From: Acherontichlamydia pituitae
GTDB taxonomy: Bacteria; Chlamydiota; Chlamydiia; Chlamydiales; Rhabdochlamydiaceae
Direction: 5' to 3'
Assembly: GCA_019634675.1 (NCBI GenBank)
Contig: JAHCAX010000001.1
Span: forward strand, 620,001-684,000
Length of the DNA stretch: 64,000 nt
Shown here: positions 50,549 through 58,685 of the stretch, piece by piece
Layout of the letters: every line of letters starts with the position of its first letter
Numbering within the stretch: position 1 is the stretch's first letter
Notes under the pieces: generated by a model
The model's database searches: none
What the model was told of the DNA's origin: nothing
The model's input: only the letters and a program-made list of their open reading frames with translations
Made by a program: the position numbers and the translations under genes

Positions 50549-51244
50549 ATGGATTTGCCAAAATGGTTAGGACAGCTCGAGTCCATTTTTACAAAACAGG
50601 CAGATCCCATCTCTGCGCAGAAGCAGTCTGCTTACCTCTTAAACCAATTTCCGTTTTTTGGCCTGCCTAAGCCAAAGCGTTCCGAACTTCAAAAAGACCT
50701 GATCAACCAATGCAGCCATATTTCTCGACCTGAATTGATCGAAGCGGTCCGCGTCCTTTGGAATAAGCCGCAACGAGAGCTGCATTACGCGGCTTTGGAT
50801 CTGCTCGTCAAACATTGGAAAAAACTCGAATCCTCCGATCTGTCTTTTCTCGAAGGCCTCATTCGAACCAATGCGTGGTGGGACACTGTGGATTCCATTG
50901 CAGCCAATGTCGTTGGAAAACTTGTACTGCATCACCGCAGCCTTCTACCTTGCATCGATGGATGGATCGATGACGAATTTTTATGGATTCGGCGGACAGC
51001 TTTGATCTTTCAATTGAAATGGAAAAAAGAAACGGAAGAGCAAAGGCTGTTTTCCTATTGCGAAAAACGGATGCATGAAAGCAATTTTTTCATCCGAAAA
51101 GGGATCGGTTGGGCTTTGCGCGAGTATTCGAAATCAGCTCCTGTTCCTGTCTTTCAATTTCTCTCGGAACACGCTTCTCGAATGAGCAAGTTGACGTATA
51201 AAGAAGCAAGCCGCTTGCTTTCTCAAAAAAATCTTTGCTCATAA
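50549..51244 (+). CDS. AlkD-like DNA alkylation repair protein (HEAT repeats)
   Basis: The 231-residue product matches the AlkD family of DNA glycosylases built from HEAT-like repeats: NKPQRELHYAALDLL, TNAWWDTVDSIA, LWIRRTALIFQLKWK and FFIRKGIGWALREYSKS. AlkD removes N3- and N7-alkylated purines without base flipping, using a Trp and an Asp visible here in NAWWDTVD. ATG at 50549 is preferred as AAAAGGA lies five bases upstream; ATG at 50543 would add two residues. It lies 23 bp after the effector-binding gene. Confidence 0.87.
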   Translation: MDLPKWLGQLESIFTKQADPISAQKQSAYLLNQFPFFGLPKPKRSELQKDLINQCSHISRPELIEAVRVLWNKPQRELHYAALDLLVKHWKKLESSDLSFLEGLIRTNAWWDTVDSIAANVVGKLVLHHRSLLPCIDGWIDDEFLWIRRTALIFQLKWKKETEEQRLFSYCEKRMHESNFFIRKGIGWALREYSKSAPVPVFQFLSEHASRMSKLTYKEASRLLSQKNLCS

Positions 51245-51286
51245 TTGAATAAAAATTTTAATAATGAAAATATGCATGAGTAGAGA

Positions 51287-51462
51287 TATACACAAACAAC
51301 CTGAAAAATCGGGAATTTGGCAAGGAGGCGTCCTAAATTTGAACCAAGCTGCGCTGGTCGCTGAAACAGCTCAACTTGAATAAGTTGGGCGATGCAGGCG
51401 GGGTTAAATTTAGTGCCTGTCCGACACAGACAAAAACCGATTTTTCATGTTGTTTGTGTATA
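51287..51462. mobile_element. MITE-like element, 176 bp, 26-bp terminal inverted repeats (25/26)
   Basis: The left end 51287-51312 (TATACACAAACAACCTG...) is the reverse complement of 51437-51462 with one mismatch. The ends begin and finish with TA, so a TA target site as in Tc1/mariner-type elements is possible. The interior contains a hairpin (CAACTTGAATAAGTTG) but no gene. It lies 56 bp upstream of the histone-like gene and fills most of the 274-bp gap between that gene and the AlkD-like gene. Confidence 0.55.
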
Positions 51463-51518
51463 ACTCCAAAGATGCATTTAAGTTGAATTGCTGTCCATAA
51501 AACCCAAAGGAGGGAAAG

Positions 51519-51713
51519 ATGGCCAAAAAGAGAAAGGCTGCAAAAAAGAAAACTGCAAAGAAAAAGACAGTAAAGAAAGTAGCAAAGAAAAAAACGGCAA
51601 AGAAAAGAACTGCGAAAAAAAGCACAAAGAAAACAGCAAAAAGAAAGAAACCTTCTGCTGCCATGATGAAGAGAAGCTCAACAGGCGGAACCGGCCAAAT
51701 GGGAGCTTGCTAG
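51519..51713 (+). CDS. Histone H1-like (Hc2-type) Lys/Ala-rich protein
   Basis: The 64-residue product is a run of KKTAKK-type repeats (MAKKRKAAKKKTAKKKTVKK) ending with a non-repeated tail SSTGGTGQMGAC. It resembles chlamydial histone-like proteins that condense the nucleoid in elementary bodies, but is much shorter than Hc2. A GGAGGGA box precedes the ATG. Low complexity makes homology hard to prove. Confidence 0.65.
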   Translation: MAKKRKAAKKKTAKKKTVKKVAKKKTAKKRTAKKSTKKTAKRKKPSAAMMKRSSTGGTGQMGAC

Positions 51714-51741
51714 AGTTTTATCTTGAAAGGAAAACTCATCG

Positions 51742-51780
51742 ACCTCGAAAGATGCGTTAGCTCTTTCGAGGTTTTTTTTT
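51742..51780. terminator. Bidirectional terminator between the histone-like and fic genes
   Basis: ACCTCGAAAGA and TCTTTCGAGGT form an 11-base stem followed by T9. The stop codon of the convergent fic gene (51757-51759) lies in the loop, so the structure overlaps the end of fic. Confidence 0.88.
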
Positions 51781-52836
51781 GGCAAGCAGCGGTATAAAAA
51801 TTAAGAATGATCTTCCTTGGCGCTGGATCAATTTAAGGATTTTTTTCTTCCGTAAATAGGCGATGGTAAGATCGATTTCTCTTTGGGAACGGCCAAGTTT
51901 TGGCAGGGATATTTCCCTAATGAAGATTGGATGTTGGAAAAGAAAGAAGAGGACTTGTTGTGTTTTCTTGAGAGGCCATTGCAATGATAGCAGGTTATGC
52001 AAAGTTGTGTAGAGAAGGTGCAGCCCTTTGAGGATTTTGAGATCTCTTACTCCCTGCTCATGAACTCCCTTCAAAAAGAATTGGATCCAAAGGTCCCAGC
52101 GGCCATCGGATGTGATCGCAAACAGATTTTGAAAATAAGCCAGGCGATGCCGTTTGAAATAGCGGCTTAAGAATAAGATGGGCTCTTTTATTTCCCCTTT
52201 TTGAAAAAGAAAAAGAGGAATCGATAGTCGGGCAATCCGTCCGTTGCCATCCATGAAAGGATGGATGATCAGAAGCTGTGCAAATAGGATTGCCAATTGG
52301 ATGAGCGGTTCCTTTTCCTTCTTTTTCCAATACATGATCAGATTCGACATGTAAGAGGCGACGGTTGCTGGAGCTGGAGGGAAAAAATACGCTTTTTCAG
52401 CTGGGCCGCCTTCAGGTCCGATCCAGTTTTGGAAGGATCGATACCGACGCTTGCTTTTTGGCAAACCTTTGATGGATGCATGCATCTCAAAAAAAAAGGG
52501 GTGGCCGATGGAAGATTTGCGAATTTGCTTTAAAGCTTTCTTATATGCCCTGAGATAGTCTAAAACAGGCTCTCTTTCAGTTTTTTTACCTATGATGCTG
52601 TCGATAAGGACATCTTCAACAGAAGCTTTAATGTGTTGCGAACCTAAAGAATCAATGGCCTCCTCGACAGACAAAAATGCGGTCAATTCTTTGGCGATAG
52701 GATGTTTTACCAGCAGGTCATTGAACTGATCGATCACCGCTTTTGCTTTTTCCAAGCTTTTATGAAAGCGGCATTTCGAAGGCAGACGGATAGGAAGTCG
52801 GCTCGGTTGAAAGGTTGGTAACGAATCTTGCTGCAT
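51757..52836 (-). CDS. Fic-domain protein (putative AMP transferase)
   Basis: Fic enzymes usually transfer AMP from ATP to protein hydroxyls. The 359-residue product has the catalytic motif HPFMDGNGRIAR around His192 and a following winged-helix-like C-terminal region. The N-terminal inhibitory helix motif, normally (S/T)xxxE(G/N), appears as SLGSQH, with Gln in the place of Glu. ATG at 52836 is chosen to fit the usual FQPSRLPIRLP-type opening; ATG at 52878 or TTG at 52998 would give longer versions. The gene ends inside a terminator shared with the histone-like gene. The target is unknown. Confidence 0.82.
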   Translation of the reverse strand: MQQDSLPTFQPSRLPIRLPSKCRFHKSLEKAKAVIDQFNDLLVKHPIAKELTAFLSVEEAIDSLGSQHIKASVEDVLIDSIIGKKTEREPVLDYLRAYKKALKQIRKSSIGHPFFFEMHASIKGLPKSKRRYRSFQNWIGPEGGPAEKAYFFPPAPATVASYMSNLIMYWKKKEKEPLIQLAILFAQLLIIHPFMDGNGRIARLSIPLFLFQKGEIKEPILFLSRYFKRHRLAYFQNLFAITSDGRWDLWIQFFLKGVHEQGVRDLKILKGLHLLYTTLHNLLSLQWPLKKTQQVLFFLFQHPIFIREISLPKLGRSQREIDLTIAYLRKKKILKLIQRQGRSFLIFIPLLAKKKPRKS

Positions 52837-53338
52837 GGCACAGAACTCTTCATCAGTGTTCAACTCGACTTTGTACATTTTTTGATCTGGCCAGTTCGCG
52901 CCCAAGGACGCTTCACCTGCTCTGCACGACGAAGGTTCACTGAACCTTCTTTGTGTCTCCGCAGCCTCGTCTATTTGGTTTCGAGGCGCCTGGACCAAGC
53001 ATGTACAAAGTCGAGCTCAATCGAATCGTGGCATCAAGCTGATTTTTTTGCCATCTTTCAGAAAGCTTTTGTTCCTCTTGAAGCGCGGTTTAATAGTCCA
53101 AGTGCTCATGATAAGGATCTTTTCATTTAAAAAATAAATTACTACATTTCGCTAAATGCCTTGTATTGTAACAATTTGGTGTAATTAAAAATTTTATTCG
53201 ATCTTAATTTGTTATTAATATTTTTGTTGTATAATCATGTTTGATAATTGATTGTTTGATTTTAAATTAAAAATGTGATATAATGTTTATGAGTTGTAAT
53301 TATGTTAATAACAATGAAAATAAAATAGAGGAATAATA
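52837..53338. other. 502-bp region between divergent fic and the unknown gene
   Basis: It contains an inverted repeat of about 20 bases (52859-52878 and 53001-53020, ATGTACAAAGTCGAG plus flanking matches) around a perfect nine-base dyad GAAGGTTCA/TGAACCTTC at 52931-52949. From 53130 on the DNA is strongly AT-rich and serves as promoter region for the next gene. No gene is supported. Confidence 0.45.
53276..53284 (+). promoter_or_regulatory. Extended -10 element of the 248-residue unknown gene
   Basis: TGATATAAT is identical to the box at 42574-42582 and lies 55 bases before the ATG at 53339. A second TATAAT at 53230-53235 is further upstream. Confidence 0.45.
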
Positions 53339-54085
53339 ATGGCAGCATCAGCAGAGGTACAAATATTCAATCCAATCCCAGCGCAGAACTACTCTTTAGG
53401 ACGGCTTAAGAGTGGAATTTCATATGCCGAGGTCAACAAAGAAAGTAAAAAGTTAGGCGCAAAGATCATGCCTAAAACAGCCGCTCAAGATTGGCTGGCT
53501 GCGATGCAAGCTGCTGCGAGTCAGCGCCTTCCTTTTGTCATTTTGGGCACAGATGCCATTCGCGACGACGCTGAAGCAGCTCTTAATTTCGGCACGATCG
53601 CTGTTGAACCGGCGTCTATGGCTCAAAAAGATGTTGAAATAGCATTTAAAAAGGTATTTCCGGGGCTAAAGGGTAAAGACATGAAGAAGGTGTTGAGCAC
53701 TCACTTTAGAGAAGGAGCGATTATTAACGCCGCTAACTGGTATGTGTTCCTCAACGACTGTTTTATTTATGGCGCTTTAGGGGCTGGCAAGGATTTTCAT
53801 GTAGGGCTTAAGTCGATTAAAAATGAGCTCCTATGGGACGATAGCAACAATCGTCCTAGGGCTTTGGGAAGAGAACTGCTCATGCTAAAATTCTCTGGAT
53901 ATACGGCATATAAAACAAAACAAGGTTATACATTCGTGCCTCCAACCGCGCGCGGTGGAGATTTGATGCCGATCGAAAGATATCGAGAAGCAATTAAGGA
54001 AGTCGGATCGATCGATCCTATTTTGGAGTTCATTCATTCTGCTGTTTCTTTAAGATTTACTCCATCTCCGGAACCTCGACAGTAA
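53339..54085 (+). CDS. Unknown protein, family B copy 1 (248 residues)
   Basis: I do not recognise the family. Conserved blocks shared with the convergent gene at 54179 are LPFVILGTDAIRDDAE, NWYVFLNDCFIYG, LLWDDSNNRPRALGREL and LKFSGYTAYKTK. It lacks signal peptide and membrane helices. The N-terminus has an insert of about 40 residues against its paralogue. An AGAGGAATAA ribosome site and an AT-rich promoter with TGATATAAT precede it. A secreted effector is possible; nothing shows it directly. Confidence 0.6.
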   Translation: MAASAEVQIFNPIPAQNYSLGRLKSGISYAEVNKESKKLGAKIMPKTAAQDWLAAMQAAASQRLPFVILGTDAIRDDAEAALNFGTIAVEPASMAQKDVEIAFKKVFPGLKGKDMKKVLSTHFREGAIINAANWYVFLNDCFIYGALGAGKDFHVGLKSIKNELLWDDSNNRPRALGRELLMLKFSGYTAYKTKQGYTFVPPTARGGDLMPIERYREAIKEVGSIDPILEFIHSAVSLRFTPSPEPRQ

Positions 54086-54178
54086 AAGCTGTCTTAAAGA
54101 ATGAAGCGGCTATTTGGGAGGGGCATTGCCCCTTCCAAATATGAGTTATGCGCTCGGTCAGATGCTCTCTTTGCAGAT

Positions 54179-54781
54179 CTAAGAAAAAGTTCCCATGCAT
54201 TCGCTTTCATTCACAAATGCAAGAATGGTTTCGGGGTCGCGTATTTGTTTCAAATGAGACCATATCAGGGGAAGCGTTATGTGATCAGGATCAGGAGCGC
54301 CGTCCGGAAGATGGAAGATAACTTCTTTTTCGCAAAGAGTTGCTCCGCGATGGAAACCCGCAAACTGCAAAATTGCAAGTTCTCTTCCAAATGATGTCAA
54401 ACTGCAAGATGCATCATTCCAAATCATATTTCGATTAATGTCTTTTTTAAGGAAAAGCAGAACGTCCTTGCGGCTATGGACTCCACCCATCATGAAGGCA
54501 TCGTTAATCAACAGAGACCATTGGCGCTCTCCCAAGATGGAACCTGCAGTCTTGCTTGTACAGAGTCCAAAACTGCTTGCGAGATTAGCGTTATTCCTGA
54601 TGCGATCAGGACCTATGAGGATAAAAGGGAGATCGGCATGGATGGTATTCTCATAAATTTTGGACGCTAAGGAAGCTGCTATTTTGAAATTTTTCCCAGG
54701 ATTGCCTTTTTTATCCGATGTAACGAGCCATGCCCAATTGGCTTTGATATCGGCGCGAAAATCGTAAATTGAAGCTGCCAT
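54179..54781 (-). CDS. Unknown protein, family B copy 2 (200 residues)
   Basis: This is a diverged paralogue of the 248-residue protein: LPFILIGPDRIRNNAN, QWSLLINDAFMMGG, MIWNDASCSLTSFGREL and LQFAGFHRGATL align in order. It is shorter at both ends. The two genes are convergent, with 93 bp between their stops, so the pair arose by inverted duplication or by separate capture. Function unknown. Confidence 0.6.
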   Translation of the reverse strand: MAASIYDFRADIKANWAWLVTSDKKGNPGKNFKIAASLASKIYENTIHADLPFILIGPDRIRNNANLASSFGLCTSKTAGSILGERQWSLLINDAFMMGGVHSRKDVLLFLKKDINRNMIWNDASCSLTSFGRELAILQFAGFHRGATLCEKEVIFHLPDGAPDPDHITLPLIWSHLKQIRDPETILAFVNESECMGTFS

Positions 54782-55113
54782 AATAGTCCTGTGAAATGTT
54801 GGTATCTAATTAATGTTAACACAATCGCACATATTTTATTGTAAACTGTTTGTTTTAATATTGTGGATTTGTTCTGTTAAATATTTAAATAATAATTAAA
54901 TTGAAGTCGCGAGCCTTAGGTGTAGTTAAAAATGCAAATTTTATTTTAAATTTTTCTTGATTCGAGCGAATATGGTTTTAGGGCCTCTCGTCAATTCAGG
55001 TTTCATCGACAGAAACTGAATTGACGATAGGCTCTAGTGAGCTGAGACATAGCCTGCAGTGCATGCGGCTTGGAAAGCAAATGAGCTCTCCTCTACCTTA
55101 ATTAGGACCCAAG
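54782..55113. other. 332-bp divergent region with a long hairpin
   Basis: The left 150 bp are AT-rich and should hold the promoter of the minus-strand unknown gene. At 54984-55031 an imperfect stem of about 16 bp (CGTCAATTCAGGTTTC against GAAACTGAATTGACG, with one bulged base) is followed by GAGCTGAGAC. No gene is seen. Confidence 0.5.
54984..55031 (+). repeat. Long imperfect hairpin upstream of the quinone oxidoreductase gene
   Basis: CGTCAATTCAGGTTTC and GAAACTGAATTGACG pair with a single bulge around a seven-base loop, and outer CCT/AGG bases extend the stem. It lies about 80 bp before the start at 55114, so it may be part of that gene's leader or a remnant of a mobile element. Confidence 0.5.
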
Positions 55114-56085
55114 ATGCGCTATATCGAGTGTAAATCGCCTGGACCTCCAGATGTGATGTTTGTAAATGAAGGCCCTGCCCCAAAACTAGGCCCAAATGAA
55201 ATCCTGATCCAAGTAAAAGCTGCGGGCGTCAATCGTCCTGATCTTTACCAAAGAGAAGGCCATTATCCGCCTCCTCAAGGAGCCAGCCCCATCATGGGAC
55301 TGGAAGTTGCAGGGATCGTTACTCAAGTTGGCCATGAGGTTGCAAATTGGAAAGTCGGCGATCCTGCGTGCGCGCTTGCCAATGGCGGCGGGTATGCTGA
55401 ATATTGTGCAGTTCCTGCAGGGCAGTGCCTTCCATTGCCGAAAGGATTGGACTTTGTCGAAGCAGCCTCTATTCCGGAGGCCTACTTTACTGTTTGGGGC
55501 AATCTGTTCATGAGGGGACGGTTTAAATCTGGAGAGTCGATTTTGGTCCATGGAGGTTCCAGCGGCATTGGCTCGTGCGCAATTCAACTTGCCAAGGCGT
55601 TCGGCAGTCATGTTGCAACCACCGTTGGCAATGCTGATAAAATGGCGTTTTGCAAGTCTCTGATGGCCGATGAGATCATCAACTACAAAGAGCAGGACTT
55701 TTTCACAGTGTTAAAGGATAAAGGGGTAGATCTCGTCCTTGACATGGTAGGCGGGGAGTATTTTGAGAAGAACTTTCTTCTTCTAAAAGAGGAGGGGCGC
55801 CTTATCCAGGTTGCACGCATGCGAGGAGGGGCTGCGATCCTTGATTTAAGCCGCTTAATGTTCAAGCGGTTAACGGTTCTAGGATCAACGTTAAGAGCGC
55901 AATCTTCAGCAGCAAAAGCAAAAATCGCTCAAGAGCTGCTGAGCAGCGTTTGGCCCCTTTTTGAAAAACGGACTTTAAAACCGGTCGTCACGGCGACATT
56001 TCCGCTTGCCAATGCCGCAGATGCGCATAAGTTAATGGAATCAAGCCAGCACTGTGGAAAAATTGTGCTCATCGTCCAGCCGTGA
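55114..56085 (+). CDS. NAD(P)H quinone oxidoreductase, zinc-less MDR family (PIG3-like)
   Basis: The 323-residue product belongs to the medium-chain dehydrogenase/reductase family without zinc ligands: AAGVNRPDLYQREGHYPPP, IMGLEVAGIV, EAASIPEAYFTVWGNLF and the NADPH-binding VHGGSSGIGSCAIQLAK, with DLVLDMVGGEYFEKN. This pattern is that of PIG3/TP53I3-type quinone oxidoreductases. It reduces quinones or similar enones with NADPH in the cytosol. It stands alone at the left end of the conserved block. Confidence 0.9.
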   Translation: MRYIECKSPGPPDVMFVNEGPAPKLGPNEILIQVKAAGVNRPDLYQREGHYPPPQGASPIMGLEVAGIVTQVGHEVANWKVGDPACALANGGGYAEYCAVPAGQCLPLPKGLDFVEAASIPEAYFTVWGNLFMRGRFKSGESILVHGGSSGIGSCAIQLAKAFGSHVATTVGNADKMAFCKSLMADEIINYKEQDFFTVLKDKGVDLVLDMVGGEYFEKNFLLLKEEGRLIQVARMRGGAAILDLSRLMFKRLTVLGSTLRAQSSAAKAKIAQELLSSVWPLFEKRTLKPVVTATFPLANAADAHKLMESSQHCGKIVLIVQP

Positions 56086-56094
56086 AGATTGATC

Positions 56095-56126
56095 GAGCGA
56101 ATTTTGCAATTCGCTCTATCCTTTTT
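56095..56126 (+). terminator. Terminator after the oxidoreductase gene
   Basis: GAGCGAA and TTCGCTC form a seven-base stem with an eight-base loop (TTTTGCAA), followed by TATCCTTTTT, nine bases after the stop. The convergent dnaJ stop lies 64 bp further. Confidence 0.7.
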
Positions 56127-56189
56127 GCAGTCCTCTAGGTCTTCGATCTTGCGGATACTTAGCAGGGATCGAAGTCCATAGAGACTTAA

Positions 56190-57362
56190 CTAGAGAGAAA
56201 AAAAAACCTTCAATTTATCAAAAAAGCTGCGCTTGCGCGGAGAGTTGTGGTCGCCTTCCGTTTCGCCAAACTCACGCAGAAGCTCTTTTTGCTTTTCCGT
56301 AAGGCCTACAGGGGTTTCCACGATGATCTTGATCAAAAGGTCTCCTTTGCCATGGCCGTGGACATTGGGCGCTCCTTCGCTTTTAACGCGTAAGACTTTT
56401 CCATGCTGGGTTCCCTCAGGAATGGTGATGCGGCATGTGCTGCCAAGAGGTGTTGGCAGTTCTTTCTTGCAGCCAAGGGCAGCTTCTGAAAATCCGATCG
56501 GCAGTTCGACAATGATGTCATCGCCTTCCCGCTGAAAGATCGAATGCGGCTCAACTGAGATGAAAATATACAGGTCTCCTGGAGGACCGCCTTGCTCTCC
56601 GACGTCGCCGTGGCCAGACATCCTTAAACGCATCCCAGTATCAATTCCTGCAGGGATCTTAATTATGAGAGGTTCTTTTTTCTTAACTCGGCCCGAACCG
56701 TGGCAATCGCCGCAAGGATCGGAGATCATTTTTCCTTTGCCGTAGCATTGCGGACAGACGCTTGTCATGCTGAAGAAACCGCGGCTTTGATGGACTTGGC
56801 CCGAGCCTCGGCAGCGAGAGCATTTCTTAATACCAGCAGCCGACTTTGCGCCTCTTCCATCGCATGTCGAGCAGTGGACAAAATTATTGAGCAGGACCTC
56901 TTTTTCGACGCCTTTCATCGCCTCGTCAAAAGAGATGGTCAGGTTCATTTTCTTGCTGGCGCCTTGCTGTGCGGCAGATTCTGCTTCGCTGTCGAACCCG
57001 AAGAAAGAATCGAATATCGAGTCGCCGCCCGAACCCATGCCCCCGCCTCCGCCGCCGCCAAAGGCTCCCATAAAGGTACGCAGAGCTTCTTCCATGGAAG
57101 AGAATCCGCCGGGCCCGCCAGATCCGCCGCCCATGCCGCCGCCGCGCAAAGCGTCAGCTCCATATTGATCGTAGATCTGCCTTTTCTTTTCATCGCTGAG
57201 GACTTCGTAGGCTTCTGAGATCTCTTTGAATTTTTTTTCGGCTTGAGCATCCCCTTGGTTCCGGTCGGGATGGTATTTAAGGGCGCTTTTGCGATAAGCC
57301 TTTTTTATCTCATCTTGGCTTGCGCCGCGCGCAATGCCTAATACTTCGTAATAGTCGCTCAT
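56190..57362 (-). CDS. dnaJ: Chaperone DnaJ
   Basis: DnaJ delivers substrates to DnaK and stimulates its ATPase. The 390-residue product has the J domain with HPD at 33-35 (YHPDRNQGD), a long Gly/Phe-rich linker (GGGMGGGSGGPGGF), four zinc-finger repeats (CSTCDGRG, CSRCRGSG, CPQCYGKG, CGDCHGSG) and the C-terminal substrate domain. It lies downstream of rpsU on the same strand, as in Chlamydia. Confidence 0.97.
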   Translation of the reverse strand: MSDYYEVLGIARGASQDEIKKAYRKSALKYHPDRNQGDAQAEKKFKEISEAYEVLSDEKKRQIYDQYGADALRGGGMGGGSGGPGGFSSMEEALRTFMGAFGGGGGGGMGSGGDSIFDSFFGFDSEAESAAQQGASKKMNLTISFDEAMKGVEKEVLLNNFVHCSTCDGRGAKSAAGIKKCSRCRGSGQVHQSRGFFSMTSVCPQCYGKGKMISDPCGDCHGSGRVKKKEPLIIKIPAGIDTGMRLRMSGHGDVGEQGGPPGDLYIFISVEPHSIFQREGDDIIVELPIGFSEAALGCKKELPTPLGSTCRITIPEGTQHGKVLRVKSEGAPNVHGHGKGDLLIKIIVETPVGLTEKQKELLREFGETEGDHNSPRKRSFFDKLKVFFSL

Positions 57363-57512
57363 AAGTTATAAAAGTAGGTGTTATAGATATCTTAACGATA
57401 GCAGGAGGGCATGTTTTAAACAAGACGATTTTAGCAATCGTAAAGCGGGAGTGCTAAAAATAAAAATGCTACCGTTGCCTCTTATTGAGCATTCGGTAGC
57501 ATTTCTTAAGAA

Positions 57513-57710
57513 TTAATAGCCAAAACTTTTTGGTTTTGATTTTTTGTACTTGAGGGCTGCTTTAGATTTAGCGCGGCTTTTTACAGAAGGTTTATCGTAA
57601 AAGCGGTGTGCTTTTGCTGATTTCATGATCCCTTCTTTATCAAGCTTCTTTTTGAGAGCTCTCAAGGCCTTATCAATGGGCTCGCCTGTTCTGACTTTTA
57701 CGCTTGGCAT
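57513..57710 (-). CDS. rpsU: 30S ribosomal protein S21
   Basis: The 65-residue product has the S21 pattern MPSVKVRTGEPIDKALRALK with a basic C-terminus (KAALKYKKSKPKSFGY). S21 helps initiation. The order tsaB-rpsU-dnaJ on one strand matches Chlamydia. Confidence 0.95.
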   Translation of the reverse strand: MPSVKVRTGEPIDKALRALKKKLDKEGIMKSAKAHRFYDKPSVKSRAKSKAALKYKKSKPKSFGY

Positions 57711-57812
57711 GAATGCATTTCCTGATTTTTAGTAGCAAAAAAGGTTTATTCAATATGTGGATCCAATCTTAGGAAAGAGAGGGATATTTTTCAAACGAAA
57801 ATGATAGGAGGT

Positions 57813-58439
57813 CTATGGTTTATGCAAATAGATGAGGTCGAGCCGAGGGCTAGCGCCTGCATCTTCTGGAGAAGATAGGTAGGCTAGGATGGGTTCCAGA
57901 GCTGGTGGCGGAAGATCCCATTGGAAGGGAAAATCGGCAAATCGGGATTGGACTTCTTTCAGGGGTTTGCCGATGAGGGCCCCAGTTCCTTTAAGCTCTT
58001 CAGCCAGCGTGTCGAAATCGATGAGCGCAGAGTGGGAGCAAGTAAGGGTATTATTTAAACGGGTCCCTTTAATCAGATAAAAATCGCCGGTTTTAGAAGG
58101 CATGACGCAGGCAAATGATCCTTCAAGCGAGGGGACAAAGCCCAGCAACGAACAAAACCCTGTCAGCTTTGGTTTTTTTAAGGCAAAGTGCAAGCTTTTT
58201 GCCACGGCGACCCCAACTCGGGTGCCTGTATAAGAGCCAGGCCCAATGCCGACGGCGATTTCATCGAGTTGGTCCAACTTCAATTCTGCTTCCAAAAGAA
58301 GCGTTTGCAGGGCAGGCATTAAGGATTGGGAAAGCTGGTTGGCATGAAGGGAAATGTGGGATGCCAAGACCTTTTGGCCTTGGGCGATGCCCATGATGGT
58401 GTGTTCTGAACTGGTATCGATGATCAACCGGTTAAGCAT
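57813..58439 (-). CDS. tsaB: tRNA threonylcarbamoyladenosine biosynthesis protein TsaB
   Basis: TsaB is the inactive partner of TsaD in making t6A37 of tRNAs. The 208-residue product opens with LIIDTSSEHTIMGIAQG and has DEIAVGIGPGSYTGTRVGVA, the typical TsaB loop, followed by LTGFCSLLGF. The long ATP-binding and metal-binding features of TsaD are missing. It is divergent from lon. Confidence 0.92.
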   Translation of the reverse strand: MLNRLIIDTSSEHTIMGIAQGQKVLASHISLHANQLSQSLMPALQTLLLEAELKLDQLDEIAVGIGPGSYTGTRVGVAVAKSLHFALKKPKLTGFCSLLGFVPSLEGSFACVMPSKTGDFYLIKGTRLNNTLTCSHSALIDFDTLAEELKGTGALIGKPLKEVQSRFADFPFQWDLPPPALEPILAYLSSPEDAGASPRLDLIYLHKP

Positions 58440-58620
58440 CGAAAGCTATTCTCCATATGATTTCAGCTATAAAAGAGGATAATAATGATAGCGCGTTTTA
58501 TCGGAATATGCAACTTCATTGTCCTTCCATTAAGGTGGATAAATAAATTTAAAATTGGGAGGTCAAAACACAGGGGGCGAAGAAGCGGTCTCTGTGGTTC
58601 CAATTTTTGTTTTAATGTTT

Positions 58621-58645
58621 GAGAGGCTGTTGCAAAACTGCCTCT
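58621..58645. repeat. Dispersed 25-base palindromic repeat, copy 2
   Basis: GAGAGGCTGTTGCAAAACTG-CCTCT can fold into a GAGGC-stem hairpin. It matches the reverse complement of 47665-47689 in 23 of 25 positions. Confidence 0.5.
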
Positions 58646-58647
58646 TC

Positions 58648-58685
58648 AGAGACTGTTAACGTATTTAGGTTTCGTCGCTTTTTTG
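58648..58685 (+). repeat. Dispersed 38-base repeat, copy 2
   Basis: AGAGACTGTTAACGT through GTCGCTTTTTTG matches 44254-44291 in 34 of 38 positions. It lies two bases after the palindromic repeat, so the pair may be the remnant of one larger element. Confidence 0.6.

Noticed and set aside
51410..51681. Two Phe/Leu-rich minus-strand frames opposite the histone-like gene
   Set aside because: They are shadows of the Lys-rich repeats, which read as Phe/Leu on the other strand.
56233..57250. Several long plus-strand frames opposite dnaJ
   Set aside because: They are mirror frames of the Gly-rich and zinc-finger coding sequence; dnaJ is certain.
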